From assembly GCF_023035295.1 (NCBI RefSeq), contig NZ_CP075093.1:1-30607 (forward strand): a stretch of 30,607 nt of DNA, read 5' to 3'. How positions within the stretch are numbered: position 1 is the first letter of the stretch; every line of letters begins with the position of its first letter. The DNA comes from Borrelia coriaceae (GTDB taxonomy: Bacteria > Spirochaetota > Spirochaetia > Borreliales > Borreliaceae). Both the position numbers and the translations under genes were made by a program. The notes below the pieces were generated by a model. It ran no database searches and was not told the DNA's origin. It saw only the letters and a list, made by a program, of their open reading frames with translations. Shown here piece after piece: positions 1 to 8,774 of this stretch.

Positions 1-25
1 TAGTTTAGTTGTTATTAGTATAAAG
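1..25. other. Possible left hairpin telomere of a linear plasmid
   Basis: TAGTATA lies at 16-22, exactly 15 nt from the end, matching the distance of TAGTACA from the opposite end of the window. In Borrelia telomeres this 'box 3' is the best conserved resolvase (ResT) contact. The outermost bases here do not show the usual TATAAT tip, so the end may be slightly truncated, misassembled, or a coincidence. Confidence 0.45.
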
Positions 26-152
26 CTGGCGCGATCTCTATCCCATTATCTCCCCCCCCCTCAACATCCCCCAACTCCCATTACCACTATCCATAAAACT
101 GAGATATACTTATCTACTATATTTATAACTTATATATTAAAGGAGCTCTTTT
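23..152. other. C-rich, G-poor leader region
   Basis: Between the end and the first gene the plus strand is strikingly C-rich, including a run of C near 52-60 and further CCCCC groups, unusual for such AT-rich DNA. No gene is visible apart from the promoter and ribosome-binding site of the next gene. Confidence 0.5.
81..110 (+). promoter_or_regulatory. Candidate sigma-70 promoter of the Fbp-like gene
   Basis: TTACCA (81-86) and TATACT (105-110) are separated by 18 nt and stand about 42 nt before the start codon. An AGGAG ribosome-binding site follows at 141-145. Inferred from consensus match only. Confidence 0.45.
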
Positions 153-1457
153 ATGAATTTTAAAAATAAATATATAGTCTTATCTTTTACTCTAAGCTTA
201 GCCTGCTGTAGATTCTTCCCTACAGACAATATTAACCTCAAACCTCAAAAAATACTTGATAAAGCTAACTCTATAATCCTAGATCTAAATAATAATAAAA
301 AAGATCAACTACCTGCAATAATAAACTCAGCATTGCCACAAATCAATAGCATTACTCCTAATATTGACACTGCTACTGCTAAAAACATATTAGACTCAAA
401 CACTATACTCCAGCCAATACTTCCAGACAATAAACAAGATAATTTACTCAAACCTATTGAAATCAAAAATAGTGATACAACTAGCCACAACAACGAACAA
501 AAACAAGAAATATCAGAACAATCAACAGAAAATACTATACAAAATACTAATAGCAGTATAACAATACAAACAATAGCTAACACTAACTCAACAACAACTC
601 CAACCAACATAACAGAAAAAACATCAACAACAAAAACCGACACTAAAGAAGACACACCATCACTAGACACCCCTACAACATATGACAACGAAAAGCATAT
701 CCTTCAGCAAAACAGCAACGCAATTCAACACCCAACAAACATCCTTAGAGGTAATAACAGCGGAACTTATCTTAAAGGACTAAACAGTGAATCAAATAAT
801 ATCCAATACACCTATACCTATAACTCACATTACTACTCAAAACCAACATCAATCTCAGGTTCATACTTTGACAGTTCTATAAAAACAATTGAACAAAATG
901 AATTCGAATTTGAAGAAAATGACGATAAATATTCTAAGCTAGAAACTAGACTAAATAACAAATACAACTTTAAATTAAAAAATACCATAAATAATGTTGA
1001 ACAAGCTATCAAACTAGCTGAACAAATAAAAGACGATTTGGAAATAATTGCATTCAACAGAATCAAACTAAGCAACCAAGGAAAAATGGCTACAGAATCT
1101 GAAAAACAACAAGCAAAAGAAAAACTATCCAAGTTTACAAAAAATAAATTAGAATCAGATCTTAAAAACCTTCTAAACACAATTGAAAAAACCTTTAATA
1201 ATGCTAATGATCTTACCAATATCCCCGACTATCCTAGCACTTTCCAAACAGAACAACAAGCAAAGTCAAAATTAAATGAGCTTACAAGCGAAATAAATTC
1301 TTTAATTATAAAAATGCAAAAAAATAATCCCAACAATCACCAAGTATATCCAACACTATATTATAATTATATAGATTATTACAAATACCAAACACTATTC
1401 GCAAAACTTCAATTAGTAAAAAACTTACTTACTCGCACTGGTATTGTTGCCAGATAA
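153..1457 (+). CDS. fbp: Fbp/BBK32-family fibronectin-binding, complement C1r-inhibiting lipoprotein
   Basis: Predicted surface lipoprotein of 434 residues. The signal peptide ends in LSLACC, with Cys18 (or Cys19) the likely lipidated residue. Residues 30-250 are a long, Asn/Thr/Gln-rich, probably disordered region, and an acidic stretch around 250-258 precedes a helical C-terminal domain (about 260-430). From memory that domain aligns with the C-terminal domain of B. burgdorferi BBK32: AKEKLSKFTKNKLESDLKNL and the QAKSKL/INSLI helix both have counterparts. BBK32 binds fibronectin through its disordered part and inhibits complement protease C1r through the C-terminal bundle; Arg248 and Lys327 are its key C1r contacts. 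In my hand alignment Arg303 and Lys411 occupy those places. The start follows AGGAGCTCTTTT. The N-terminal region is longer than in BBK32 (354 aa). The coding strand is C-rich and G-poor, unlike most other genes here. Which Fbp paralogue (A, B or C) this is remains unclear. Confidence 0.8.
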   Translation: MNFKNKYIVLSFTLSLACCRFFPTDNINLKPQKILDKANSIILDLNNNKKDQLPAIINSALPQINSITPNIDTATAKNILDSNTILQPILPDNKQDNLLKPIEIKNSDTTSHNNEQKQEISEQSTENTIQNTNSSITIQTIANTNSTTTPTNITEKTSTTKTDTKEDTPSLDTPTTYDNEKHILQQNSNAIQHPTNILRGNNSGTYLKGLNSESNNIQYTYTYNSHYYSKPTSISGSYFDSSIKTIEQNEFEFEENDDKYSKLETRLNNKYNFKLKNTINNVEQAIKLAEQIKDDLEIIAFNRIKLSNQGKMATESEKQQAKEKLSKFTKNKLESDLKNLLNTIEKTFNNANDLTNIPDYPSTFQTEQQAKSKLNELTSEINSLIIKMQKNNPNNHQVYPTLYYNYIDYYKYQTLFAKLQLVKNLLTRTGIVAR

Positions 1458-1488
1458 ATAATTTTATACTTACTTCAAATAAAATTTA

Positions 1489-1519
1489 GAAAGATAGGCT
1501 TTTTTATAGCCTATCTTTC
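1489..1519 (+). terminator. Rho-independent terminator after the Fbp-like gene
   Basis: A perfect 12-bp stem (GAAAGATAGGCT, 1489-1500, pairing with 1508-1519) with a T-rich loop lies about 30 nt after the stop codon and is followed by a T-rich stretch. Confidence 0.8.
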
Positions 1520-1552
1520 ATTTACATTTTCAAAAAATTTATTCCTACAAAT

Positions 1553-1581
1553 TTGATAATTTCACTTTTATGATATATACT
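1553..1581 (+). promoter_or_regulatory. Near-consensus promoter of the decayed lipoprotein gene
   Basis: TTGATA (1553-1558) and TATACT (1576-1581) are spaced by exactly 17 nt. This is one of the best sigma-70-like promoters visible in the window, although the gene behind it is broken. Confidence 0.55.
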
Positions 1582-1646
1582 TATTATTAAATAATAATGA
1601 GTATTAATTGATAATAAGTACTCGGAGTTTAAAAAGGATAATATTT

Positions 1647-2582
1647 ATGAAAACACACTTTCTTTCATTATTTGTTTTAGGAGTAATAGCTTGCAATATT
1701 ACTCCTAAAACAGAACAAGAACAAATTTTAGGTTATATACAAGATCAGAATTCACAAAAAACAATAAATTCTTCTATATATCCTAAGGAAAACAAAGAAC
1801 AAACTTTAAATCATATGCAAGATCTACATCCTAAAAAAGAAGAAAAAAAAGAACATACAATTCAAGTACAACTTTAAAGTTAACACAAGAGAATATAGAA
1901 AGCTTACAAAAGTTTCTTATCAATTCTGAAAACTATATTATGATATCCTAAAAAATATTTATAATCGCAATACTCAATATATCAATAAAATTATGACTTA
2001 TACTCAATGCAGCAAGGAGCACATGGTATTTTGCACTAGCTACACAAATGCTCAAATACTAAAAAATGCTATTGAAAAACTTAACAAACCCGATCTTATT
2101 AAAGACTTACAAACACTAGCAACATCTATAAACAATGCTAAGCCTCAAGCATTAATTAACTCAATTGAAAGCTTAAAACAAGCTATAGAACAAACTTATC
2201 TTGTAAAAGATAAAAATACCACTCAAGCATTTAAAACCGTTAAAGATGCTGGTGAGGCTTTCATTACTACTATAAATATTGCAATAATAGCTTATTATCG
2301 ATGCATTCGTTAACATCACTTCTAACTTTAACTCTAACAATTTTATCAAGGCTGCTCACTCTTTCGCTACTGCTGCTAAGACTTTCCATCAAGAAGTTAA
2401 TATCGTAGCTCTCAGCCCTATTATTGGTGCATTAAGAGTTATTGCTTTTCAATTAGATGGACTATATACAACACACAAAACAATGTGCTATAAATTTGAA
2501 TAAAGATAACTACACTGGAGGAACAACTTTTGCTAACGCTATTGATACACTCATTGCTGCTTATAAACAGGCTAATAATTAA
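1647..2582 (+). pseudogene. Decayed lipoprotein gene (multiple frameshifts)
   Basis: The 5' part codes for a lipoprotein signal, MKTHFLSLFVLGVIACN, with the start at 1647 chosen because AAGGA precedes it; an in-frame ATG at 1608 lacks such a site. Reading then jumps frame several times. The first frame stops at 1877. A second frame continues with LKLTQENIESLQKFLINSEN. Codons 1993-2313 carry a helical stretch (NAIEKLNKPDLIKDLQTL). Another frame gives NNFIKAAHSFATAAKTFHQE, and the last ends YKQANN at 2582. The pieces are collinear and similar in style (helical, Ala/Asn/Lys-rich), so they look like one surface lipoprotein of roughly 300 residues. I do not recognise the family. Promoter and terminator survive, suggesting recent loss. 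Some indels could be sequencing errors. Confidence 0.6.
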
Positions 2583-2606
2583 ATATCAAATAATAGAATA
2601 AATAAG

Positions 2607-2645
2607 TAAGGATCTTTATTATATAGGGATCCTTATAATTAAATA
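2607..2645 (+). terminator. Terminator hairpin after the decayed lipoprotein gene
   Basis: TAAGGATC (2607-2614) pairs with GATCCTTA (2638-2645), 25 nt after the reconstructed stop codon. Confidence 0.55.
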
Positions 2646-2784
2646 CTTATACATTACTTTTAAACATAAGAGCTTGTAATAAGAATGTATAGAACATAAA
2701 CCCTATGATTAAAAGCTTGATCAAACTATTGTCCAAGCACTCATCCGCAATTAAAAAAATCTATCCTTACAGACAGTTTAAAAA

Positions 2785-2849
2785 TACCTTTCAAATTTGG
2801 TTATGTTATTTTTTTATTTTCTCATTTACATAACCAAATTTGAAAGGTA
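2785..2849 (-). terminator. Long perfect inverted repeat, terminator of the leftmost archive-flank lipoprotein
   Basis: Two 22-nt arms (2785-2806 and 2828-2849) are perfect reverse complements around a 21-nt AT-rich loop. On the minus strand the stem is followed by TTTTTAAA, as in a Rho-independent terminator, and it lies about 120 nt beyond the stop of the lipoprotein gene at 2973. The stem is much longer than needed for termination. Confidence 0.7.
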
Positions 2850-2972
2850 CTCACAGAAACAAAAATAGGACCTAATTAACATTAGACCCTATCTCACTTA
2901 AATATCACTCTCTAAATAAATACTTAAATTATTAATTACTTATCTCTTCACCACAACGATCGTATATACTAC

Positions 2973-3815
2973 TTATTTTTTAACTACTAATGCTTGCTGT
3001 ATAACTTGATGTGCGCCCTTTAAATCAGCAAAATCTATTTTGACTCGTTCCATCTTATCTCTAAAATTATCCATCTTTGACTTTACTTCATTAAACATAT
3101 TTTCCGCATCACTCAAACTAGTTTTTGCCTTATAAATATTATCTACAATATAACCTATGTAATAATAACCATTCGACCTTACCTGTTCTGATTCTCCTAA
3201 AGCAGAGACACTAGAATTCTTTGCATACCCAGCATGACTTAGTACATGCTCTAACTCGAGAAACAATTCCTTATACCCTACCACTGCAATATGTTTACTA
3301 CCTTCAATCTTCTCAATTGCTTGAAATAACTTTTCCTTCAAACCTGAATCAATACTACTTCCATCAGAACCCCTTGCCTTTTCAAAATCAGATTTAGCAC
3401 TTATAATATCAGATTTCATATTTTCAAGTTCCGACAATGATTTCTTCAACTCATCATAAATTGCATTTATCTCAGCTAAATTAACATCAATTTTCTTCTT
3501 AATTTCATTAGCCTCAGTATCTTTAGCAGTAAGATAAGATTCTTGATCCTCAGTTAATTTAGTTTGAAATATATCAATACCTTTTTCTTCCTGCAAGTTT
3601 CTCTTTGTTACTACATCTTTTCTAAACTTTGAAACATCTACTTGATTTTCTTTACCCTCTTGATTTCCTTCTTTAGAATTCAAATTCTTTTCAGCTTCAT
3701 TTTTTTCTAAAAATTTGTCTCTCGCTTTGCCTAACAATTCATTAAGAAAATTTATATCACACGAGAATAAACACATTAGTGTTAACATACATATTGCTAC
3801 AATACTCTTCTTCAT
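2973..3815 (-). CDS. Surface lipoprotein, CDIN-LNELL paralogue 1
   Basis: Lipoprotein of 280 residues. The signal peptide ends LMCLFSC (Cys19) and the mature protein opens CDINFLNELLGKARDKFLE. It is then Lys/Glu-rich and almost entirely helical or coiled coil (about residues 95-275). The opening is shared with the gene at 19034-19936 (CDINALNELLSRARDKSLE), so the two are paralogues; the rest has diverged. I associate this style with P35-like/virulent-strain-associated lipoproteins of Borrelia, but cannot name the family firmly. It has an AGGAGAGG ribosome-binding site, its own candidate promoter about 110 nt upstream and a strong terminator, so it is probably expressed independently, unlike the vlp cassettes. 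It closes the left edge of the archive. Confidence 0.75.
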   Translation of the reverse strand: MKKSIVAICMLTLMCLFSCDINFLNELLGKARDKFLEKNEAEKNLNSKEGNQEGKENQVDVSKFRKDVVTKRNLQEEKGIDIFQTKLTEDQESYLTAKDTEANEIKKKIDVNLAEINAIYDELKKSLSELENMKSDIISAKSDFEKARGSDGSSIDSGLKEKLFQAIEKIEGSKHIAVVGYKELFLELEHVLSHAGYAKNSSVSALGESEQVRSNGYYYIGYIVDNIYKAKTSLSDAENMFNEVKSKMDNFRDKMERVKIDFADLKGAHQVIQQALVVKK

Positions 3816-3926
3816 ATTTCCTCTCCTAGATTACCTACATTACTCAGATATCAAATATTAATACCTAAATAAAATAACTAATATCAAATATACACCGTTT
3901 ATATTAACATTAAATAGATTCACTAA

Positions 3927-3956
3927 AATATACCTAGTTACTCTTTTACTAATTAA
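3927..3956 (-). promoter_or_regulatory. Candidate promoter of lipoprotein 2973-3815
   Basis: Read on the minus strand, TTAATT (3951-3956) and TATATT (3927-3932) are 18 nt apart. The same arrangement with TATAGT is preserved in the other copy of the repeat (20050-20079), which supports a functional element. Confidence 0.4.
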
Positions 3957-4049
3957 AGTTAATCTTATAAAATCATCTATATCTAACTACAAAGCCTTAG
4001 CAATGAAACAATTCCTATAATATTGTTTCTTAGTACAAACTTTAATGAC

Positions 4050-4244
4050 TCAAGCTCCAGTAAACATATCAAAAAAAGGAATAAAAACAGTTAAGAAGTC
4101 ATTACCTAAATTAGCTAGTGAGGATAAGAAATCCTTTTGTTTCTGAAGTTCTTCTATCCCATTATTATTACAAGAAAGGAATAGAGAGACAAATAATGTT
4201 GCACAAATACTTTTTACTTTAATATCTTTAATATTTTTAGTCAT
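4050..4244 (-). pseudogene. vlp: 5' stub of a vlp gene
   Basis: It starts with the archive leader ([18 protein letters not shown]) and lipobox FLSC, and continues as a Vlp7-like N-terminus (GIEELQKQKDFLSSLANLGN) before stopping after 64 codons at DMFTGA. Past the stop, weak Vlp similarity continues in frame (VIK-CTKK) for about 20 codons. The body of the gene is missing. The leader MTKNIK is shared only with the adjacent broken cassette at 4375-5480. Confidence 0.8.
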
Positions 4245-4309
4245 ATATTACGTGCCCCTGTTTACCCTTTCCTTTAGACAAATGAGCTGAATACAAAAAA
4301 AGGGAAACT

Positions 4310-4337
4310 CTACTCTCATATAAAAAGCGTTTCCCTT
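4310..4337 (-). terminator. Cassette terminator
   Basis: The 9-bp stem AAGGGAAAC/GTTTCCCTT is followed on the minus strand by seven T residues. It lies about 40 nt past the stop of the vlp copy ending at 4375. Confidence 0.75.
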
Positions 4338-4374
4338 GAATGCCTTTATTATTGAATTTATTTAATTTTTTTAA

Positions 4375-5480
4375 TTAATTTGCCTTTTGTTGTGCAACTG
4401 GTTCTTTTGTCTCTCTTGCTTTATCTATCCCTCCTTTTGCTTTTGCAAGAACATTCTTTACTGTTTTCTTAACTATATCTTCTACTGCTACTAATAATTT
4501 ATTTACTGCTGTTATTCCTACTTTTTGTACTGCTTTGTCATCCTGATTACCATTCTCTGCAGCTAATTTAACTTCTTTAACCAAAGCTCGTAAAGCTATC
4601 CTTTCCTGCAACTGCTGCTGCTTTTGGGGTTGCTGCACCTGCTAATTGATTTGCTTGACCTCCTTTTGCAAACTTCAATGCACTTGTGTCAACATCTGCA
4701 TTACCGCCCGACAACTCTGCATCAGCATCGGTGTCTTTTGATTTATTAACTATTGCCTCTAAAATTGCCTCACCACTTACTGCAGATACTACTAAAGCTG
4801 CTTTACCTGAATCCCCTGACGCTGGATTAGCAACATTTGTAGCTAAAACCTTAGCTCCATCTTTTGGAGTAGCCCCTCCTTATTGATGCTGGCTCCAATG
4901 TTAAATTACTTTCTTTCAACTCTGAAACACCTTCGTTCTTAGCTGTTGTTACTATTCCTTTCAATGCCTGATATACCTTCTTTAAGGTACCCATATCTGC
5001 TGCTACTCCTTGTTTGTTATCACTTTTTACCTCACCCACAGTACCACTATCACCTATATCTTTTAAAGAATCTAAATGTCCTTTCAATATGTTTAAAATA
5101 TCTTTAGCCTCTTTAACTGCCTTGGTCAATAGACCATCTTTATCAGCTTCTGTTACTGCTTTTTCTGCTACTTTTTCTAGTTCTGCTAATGCTTTCTCAA
5201 GCCCCTTAGCTAAATCAGCAAAATGTTTTCCTACTTCACTTTTTGATGTATCTTTAGTTACAGTAAATCGCATAGACCCTGTAACGAAATCTAAAAAACC
5301 AAAAAATGCTTCTCCAGCCTTATCTAATAAATTCACAAGGTTATTATTAGAATCAGCAACCATATCTTGAGGGTTTGAATCTGCTTGTTGTGAACACCCT
5401 ATAATAAGGGATAAAAATAAAGAAATAAATAATGTTGCACAAATACTTCTTACTCTAATATTTTTAATATTTTTAGTCAT
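4375..5480 (-). pseudogene. vlp: VlsE/Vlp17-like vlp copy broken by two +1 frameshifts
   Basis: Codons from 5480 give a lipoprotein leader that is longer than in neighbours (FLSLIIGCSQQ), then the VlsE-like body (GKHFADLAKGLEKALAELEK, ILKGHLDSLKDIGD). The frame is lost near 4873, where an extra G in GGGG turns an expected ATPKDGAK into a stop. The middle frame runs through SGEAILEAIV and is lost again near 4632, where an extra base in GGAAAGG precedes RIALRALVKEVK. The last frame ends at 4375. The total length is 3n+2, consistent with two single insertions in an otherwise full-length copy of about 368 codons. As a donor it could still supply internal segments. Both indels are in short homopolymers, so read errors must be excluded. 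Confidence 0.85.
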
Positions 5481-5539
5481 ATATTACGTGCCTCCTTTTT
5501 TTTACCTTTCCTTAACTAAAGAGGCTAGATACAATTAAA

Positions 5540-5572
5540 GGAAAACTACTCTCATACAAAGAAGTGTTTTCC
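5540..5572 (-). terminator. Cassette terminator
   Basis: The stem GGAAAAC (5540-5546)/GTTTTCC (5566-5572) is followed by CTTTAATT on the minus strand, about 40 nt after the stop of the copy ending at 5610. Confidence 0.65.
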
Positions 5573-5609
5573 CTCAGTGACTTTATTATTTAGTTTGATG
5601 ATTTATTAC

Positions 5610-6663
5610 TTAATTCTTAACAGTACTAGCCTCTGTAGTTTCAGAACACCTTACGCCCTCAACAGCTTTTCTTACTTTCTCTAGATTAATTGCTATTGTT
5701 TTCCTAATTATAAAATCAAGTATTCCTAGTACCTTATTTACTGCATTTGCTGCTGCTGCCTTAACTGCTGCATCATCAGTAGGTTGAACGCTAAACTTAC
5801 CATTTTTAGTCATAGCTTTAAGAGCCACTGCTGCTGCTAAATCTGCATTACTCTTTGCAGTAACACTAGCATTACCACTTCCAACAGCTAATGCTCCAAC
5901 ATCAGCACCTGCACCAACAGCAGCTGTCTTGGCTTTAGCTTCTTTAATCTTATGAATCATAGCCCATGGATCTGCTTTGGCCACCTCATCTGCTAGCTTT
6001 GCAGTTTCACCCACAGTCGCATTACTAGCACCAGCTAAAGCTTTAGGACCATTAGTACCTTCCACTACAATATTTCTGTCATCTCCTTTTTTAATAATAT
6101 CTACCGCCTGAATTCTTTGCTATTTCATTTGCTATTTCAATGATTGCCCTTACATTTTCACTTACTGCATTAACATCTGTCTCAGCAGCACTAGTATTAT
6201 TATTATCACCAATAGCAATACCACTAGCTCCTTTAGAAACCCCAGTAAGATTAGTTAGTGCATTAATTAGTTTGTCAAAAACATCATCTGCTACTTTAAT
6301 AGCACCCTTAACAGCTTCAATTGTATTCCCATCAACATTCTTTGCTTCAGATATTTTACTTGATAAATCGTTCAATTTATTCTTAGTGACTGTAAGTGCT
6401 TCTCCTAGCTTCTCAAAGTGTTTTCCTACTTTATCTCTAGTATCATCAGATTTAACAGCACTAAATCCTAACGCATCTCCTATGGTATTACCAAAAGAAC
6501 CGAATATTTCTTGAAAGTTATGACCTATTTTGACAAGAGAATCAAAGAAAGTATTTTTCTTCTCAAGTTCTTCTATTACTCCACTATTACAAGAAAGGAA
6601 TAGAGAGATAAATAATGTTGCACAAATACTTTTTATCTTAATATTTTTAGTATTTATTTTCAT
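5610..6663 (-). pseudogene. vlp: DPWAMI-type vlp copy with one +1 frameshift
   Basis: Member of the Vlp group recognised by [20 protein letters not shown] near the N-terminus, ADPWAMIHKIKEAK in the middle and NADLAAAVALKAMTKNGKF near the C-terminus; I believe B. hermsii Vlp21 is of this type, but not with certainty. The leader and lipobox (FLSC25) are normal. The first frame stops at 6091 after KNSGGRYY. Removing one G in GGCGGTAGAT (about 6100) restores NSGVDIIKKGDD and joins the frame that ends at 5610 with SETTEASTVKN. Length is 3n+1, as expected for one inserted base. Otherwise full length at about 351 codons. Confidence 0.85.
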
Positions 6664-6813
6664 ATATTACGTGCATCTTGGTTTCCTATTCTTTAACTAA
6701 AGAAGCTAGATACAAAAAAATAGAAACATTTCCTATACAAGAACTATTTCCATCTAAATGATTTTATTATTTATACTCTCAATTTGACTTCTTACTTACC
6801 TTTTAATTAAAAA

Positions 6814-7440
6814 CTAACTTTTAACAGTCCCTACCTTAGTAGCAGGAGTTATAATCTCTGCAATTGCAGATGATGATGCGTTGTTAGAGGTCGCTAACAA
6901 CGCATCCACTAATTTATTGAGCTCACATAGTTGGGGGTTCCTGTTACCATTTACCTTTTGCACCACTATTTCTCTTTATAGCTTCTTCTCATAAACTTCT
7001 TATACAGAACTATCTACTTGACCAAGAATTGGATCTACAAACTAAATTGATAGCTTTGGCAATAGAAACAAATAACAATGAACTTGAAAAAACAAATTAT
7101 TAATGTTCAGGCTAAGAAAAATGAGTTAATCAATAAATTAAAAGGGCTACATCCAATAGCACATTAAATGCCCTAGCAATTAATAAACCATTATGACTAT
7201 CATTATCATCTTTAAGTCTATCTGCCTAAATTTTCTTTTTAATAGCTTTATCTAACTCATCTATTGACTTTACGAAAGCTTATAATGATTTAACACTTGC
7301 TGCACAATAATAAATAATCTATTTTATCTTTTTACTTACTGTCTTCAAATCAATCACTGTCCCATCAACTTTAACTGTCTATTCTCCTTTACGGCACTAA
7401 TCCTCAATTTTTACAAAATACTATTAAAAATAAAAAGTCA
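6814..7440 (-). pseudogene. vsp: Ruined vsp gene with replaced middle
   Basis: On the minus strand, interrupted frames spell a Vsp: a leader scrap (LFLIVFCKN), then KVDGTVIDLKTVSKKIK, then FVKSIDELDKAIKKKI, LKDDNDSHNGLLIARAFN, and after a gap ELNKLVDALLATSNNASSSA ending at a stop at 6814-6816. These match in order the Vsp/OspC-like sequence SDGTVxDLAKVSKKIK ... TLVKSVDELAKAIGKKI ... ELIKLNTAIDALL. Stops and frameshifts are numerous, and about 200 bp in the centre do not look like vsp. It is the oldest-looking relic in the archive. Confidence 0.7.
6955..7155 (+). other. Foreign coding scrap inside the ruined vsp
   Basis: On the plus strand, opposite to the archive, one frame reads LLDQELDLQTKLIALAIETN and, after a shift, KKQIINVQAKKNELINKLKG. 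This helical, Lys/Glu/Asn-rich sequence resembles Borrelia plasmid or prophage coding DNA rather than Vsp. I do not recognise the gene. The shift and stops show it is not functional. Confidence 0.35.
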
Positions 7441-7475
7441 TTTCTATTATTGCACTTCTTTGGAAACAAAAATAT

Positions 7476-7512
7476 AAAAGACAACCTAGACTCATATCTA
7501 AGATTGCCTTTT
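7476..7512 (-). terminator. Hairpin terminator after the vlp ending at 7547
   Basis: An imperfect but long stem, AAAAGACAACCTAGA against TCTAAGATTGCCTTTT, lies about 35 nt past the stop. It differs in sequence from the GGAAAAC hairpins of the other cassettes and ends in a T-rich arm on both strands. Confidence 0.6.
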
Positions 7513-7546
7513 ACTCTTATTCCTAAATAATTTAATATTTAACTTA

Positions 7547-8647
7547 CTACTTATTACCTGCTTCTGAAACTGATTCCTGTGAACTTTTTGCTTTATTAAT
7601 TTTCTCTTTTGCTTTCCCAATCGCATTCTTTACTGTTTTTTTAATTAGATCTTCTACTGCCACTAATAGTTTATTTACTGCAGTTACTCCTACTCCTTGT
7701 ATTTCTTTTCCTTCTCCTGCACTACCATCTGCTGCTGCTCTTGCTAATTTTCCATCTTTAACCAATGAGCGTAAGGCTATTCCTCCTGCTAATGCAGCTG
7801 CTTTAGCTGAATTTTGTGCCACAGTAGATCCTGAATTACCTATTGCAAACGACACAGCAGTTGTATTTCCATCTGCACCACTTCCTCCTATTTGTGAATC
7901 ATTTTCTTTTGATTGAACTATTGAGGCCAGCATGTCCTTTCCACTTACTGTAGCAAGTATTGTTGCTGCTTTACATTCATCTCCTGGTGATGGTTTAGTA
8001 TTACTATTTGTAGATAATATCTTAGCTCCATCTTTATTATCTACTCCAGTTGCATTATTTAATGCTAAAGTCCCTGCTTCTGGCTTTGCAACACCTACTT
8101 TCACTGCTTCATCTACTATTCCTTGAAATGCTGTAAGGACTTTCTTTAACTTATCTTGATTTGCTGCTACCCCTTCTTTAGCACCAGCGTTACTTACTGC
8201 TTCACCTATATTTTGGCTAGAATCACCTATATCCTTTAAAGACTCTAAATGGCCTTTTAAGACTTCCAATGTCTTCTTAGCTGAATCAACAGCCTCTCTA
8301 ATTGCCTTGCTTAATAGACCATCTTTATCAATATCTGATACAGCTTTTACTGCTACTTGTTCTAATGCATCTGCCGTTTTCCCAAGTTTCTCACCTAAAA
8401 TACTAAAATATTCTCCTACCTGACTCTTCTTTGTATCTCTAGTTACTCTTAAACCTAATGTATCTGAGATCAACTCTATAAAAGAATAAAATGCATTCTC
8501 AGTACTTCTACCTACATCCATTAGTACATCAGTTAATCGTTTTTCAGCTTCTGCACTCTCCCCTGAATTATTACAAGAAAGGAACAAAGAAATAAATAAT
8601 GTTGCACATATACTTTTTACTCTAATATTTTTAATATTTATTTTCAT
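7547..8647 (-). CDS. vlp: Variable large protein, VlsE/Vlp17-like group, intact
   Basis: A 366-residue lipoprotein with lipobox FLSC25. The mature N-terminus carries LMDVGRSTENAFYSFIELIS, the same start as VlsE and B. hermsii Vlp17, followed by VGEYFSILGEKLGKTADALE and VLKGHLESLKDIGDS, a variable Ala/Gly-rich centre (about 150-290), the conserved element AAALAGGIALRSLVKDGKLA, then VGVTAVNKLLVAVEDLIKKT and a Lys-rich tail. The folded parts form the membrane-proximal helical bundle known from VlsE; the centre forms the exposed variable loops. It is the only undamaged member of its group here; the copy at 4375-5480 is its broken relative. The 5' flank is ATATTATGTGCAC instead of ATATTACGTGCCTCC, so its ribosome-binding site is weaker. 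It has no promoter, so it is presumably silent. Confidence 0.9.
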   Translation of the reverse strand: MKINIKNIRVKSICATLFISLFLSCNNSGESAEAEKRLTDVLMDVGRSTENAFYSFIELISDTLGLRVTRDTKKSQVGEYFSILGEKLGKTADALEQVAVKAVSDIDKDGLLSKAIREAVDSAKKTLEVLKGHLESLKDIGDSSQNIGEAVSNAGAKEGVAANQDKLKKVLTAFQGIVDEAVKVGVAKPEAGTLALNNATGVDNKDGAKILSTNSNTKPSPGDECKAATILATVSGKDMLASIVQSKENDSQIGGSGADGNTTAVSFAIGNSGSTVAQNSAKAAALAGGIALRSLVKDGKLARAAADGSAGEGKEIQGVGVTAVNKLLVAVEDLIKKTVKNAIGKAKEKINKAKSSQESVSEAGNK

Positions 8648-8702
8648 ATATTATGTGCACACTCTTTTTTCTTTCCTTTAAATAAAAAGGCTAAATACAA
8701 AA

Positions 8703-8739
8703 AAGGAAAACAACTCTCACATAAAAGAGTGTTCTCCTT
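8703..8739 (-). terminator. Cassette terminator
   Basis: AAGGAAAAC pairs with GTTCTCCTT with one mismatch and is followed by TTTTGTATTT on the minus strand. Confidence 0.6.
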
Positions 8740-8774
8740 CTATAACTTTATATTTAATTTAATTACTGACCAAT

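Larger units (their letters stand above)
2583..2972. other. Non-coding interval between convergent genes
   Basis: Apart from the two hairpin terminators listed separately I see no coding frame or mobile element in this stretch. It separates the plus-strand left arm from the minus-strand archive. Confidence 0.6.
3923..4256. repeat. Archive-flanking direct repeat, left copy
   Basis: This block (vlp 5' stub plus the promoter region of the lipoprotein) is closely matched by 20046-20375, in the same orientation and with the same type of lipoprotein gene behind it. Shared landmarks include AGTTACTCTTTTA, TTAAAGTTAATCTTATAAAA and TCCAGTAAACATATCAAAAA. Confidence 0.85.

Noticed and set aside
305..1219. 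Minus-strand open frames opposite the Fbp-like gene
   Set aside because: Val/Ser/Leu-rich shadows of an Asn/Thr/Lys-rich protein, without RBS or family likeness.
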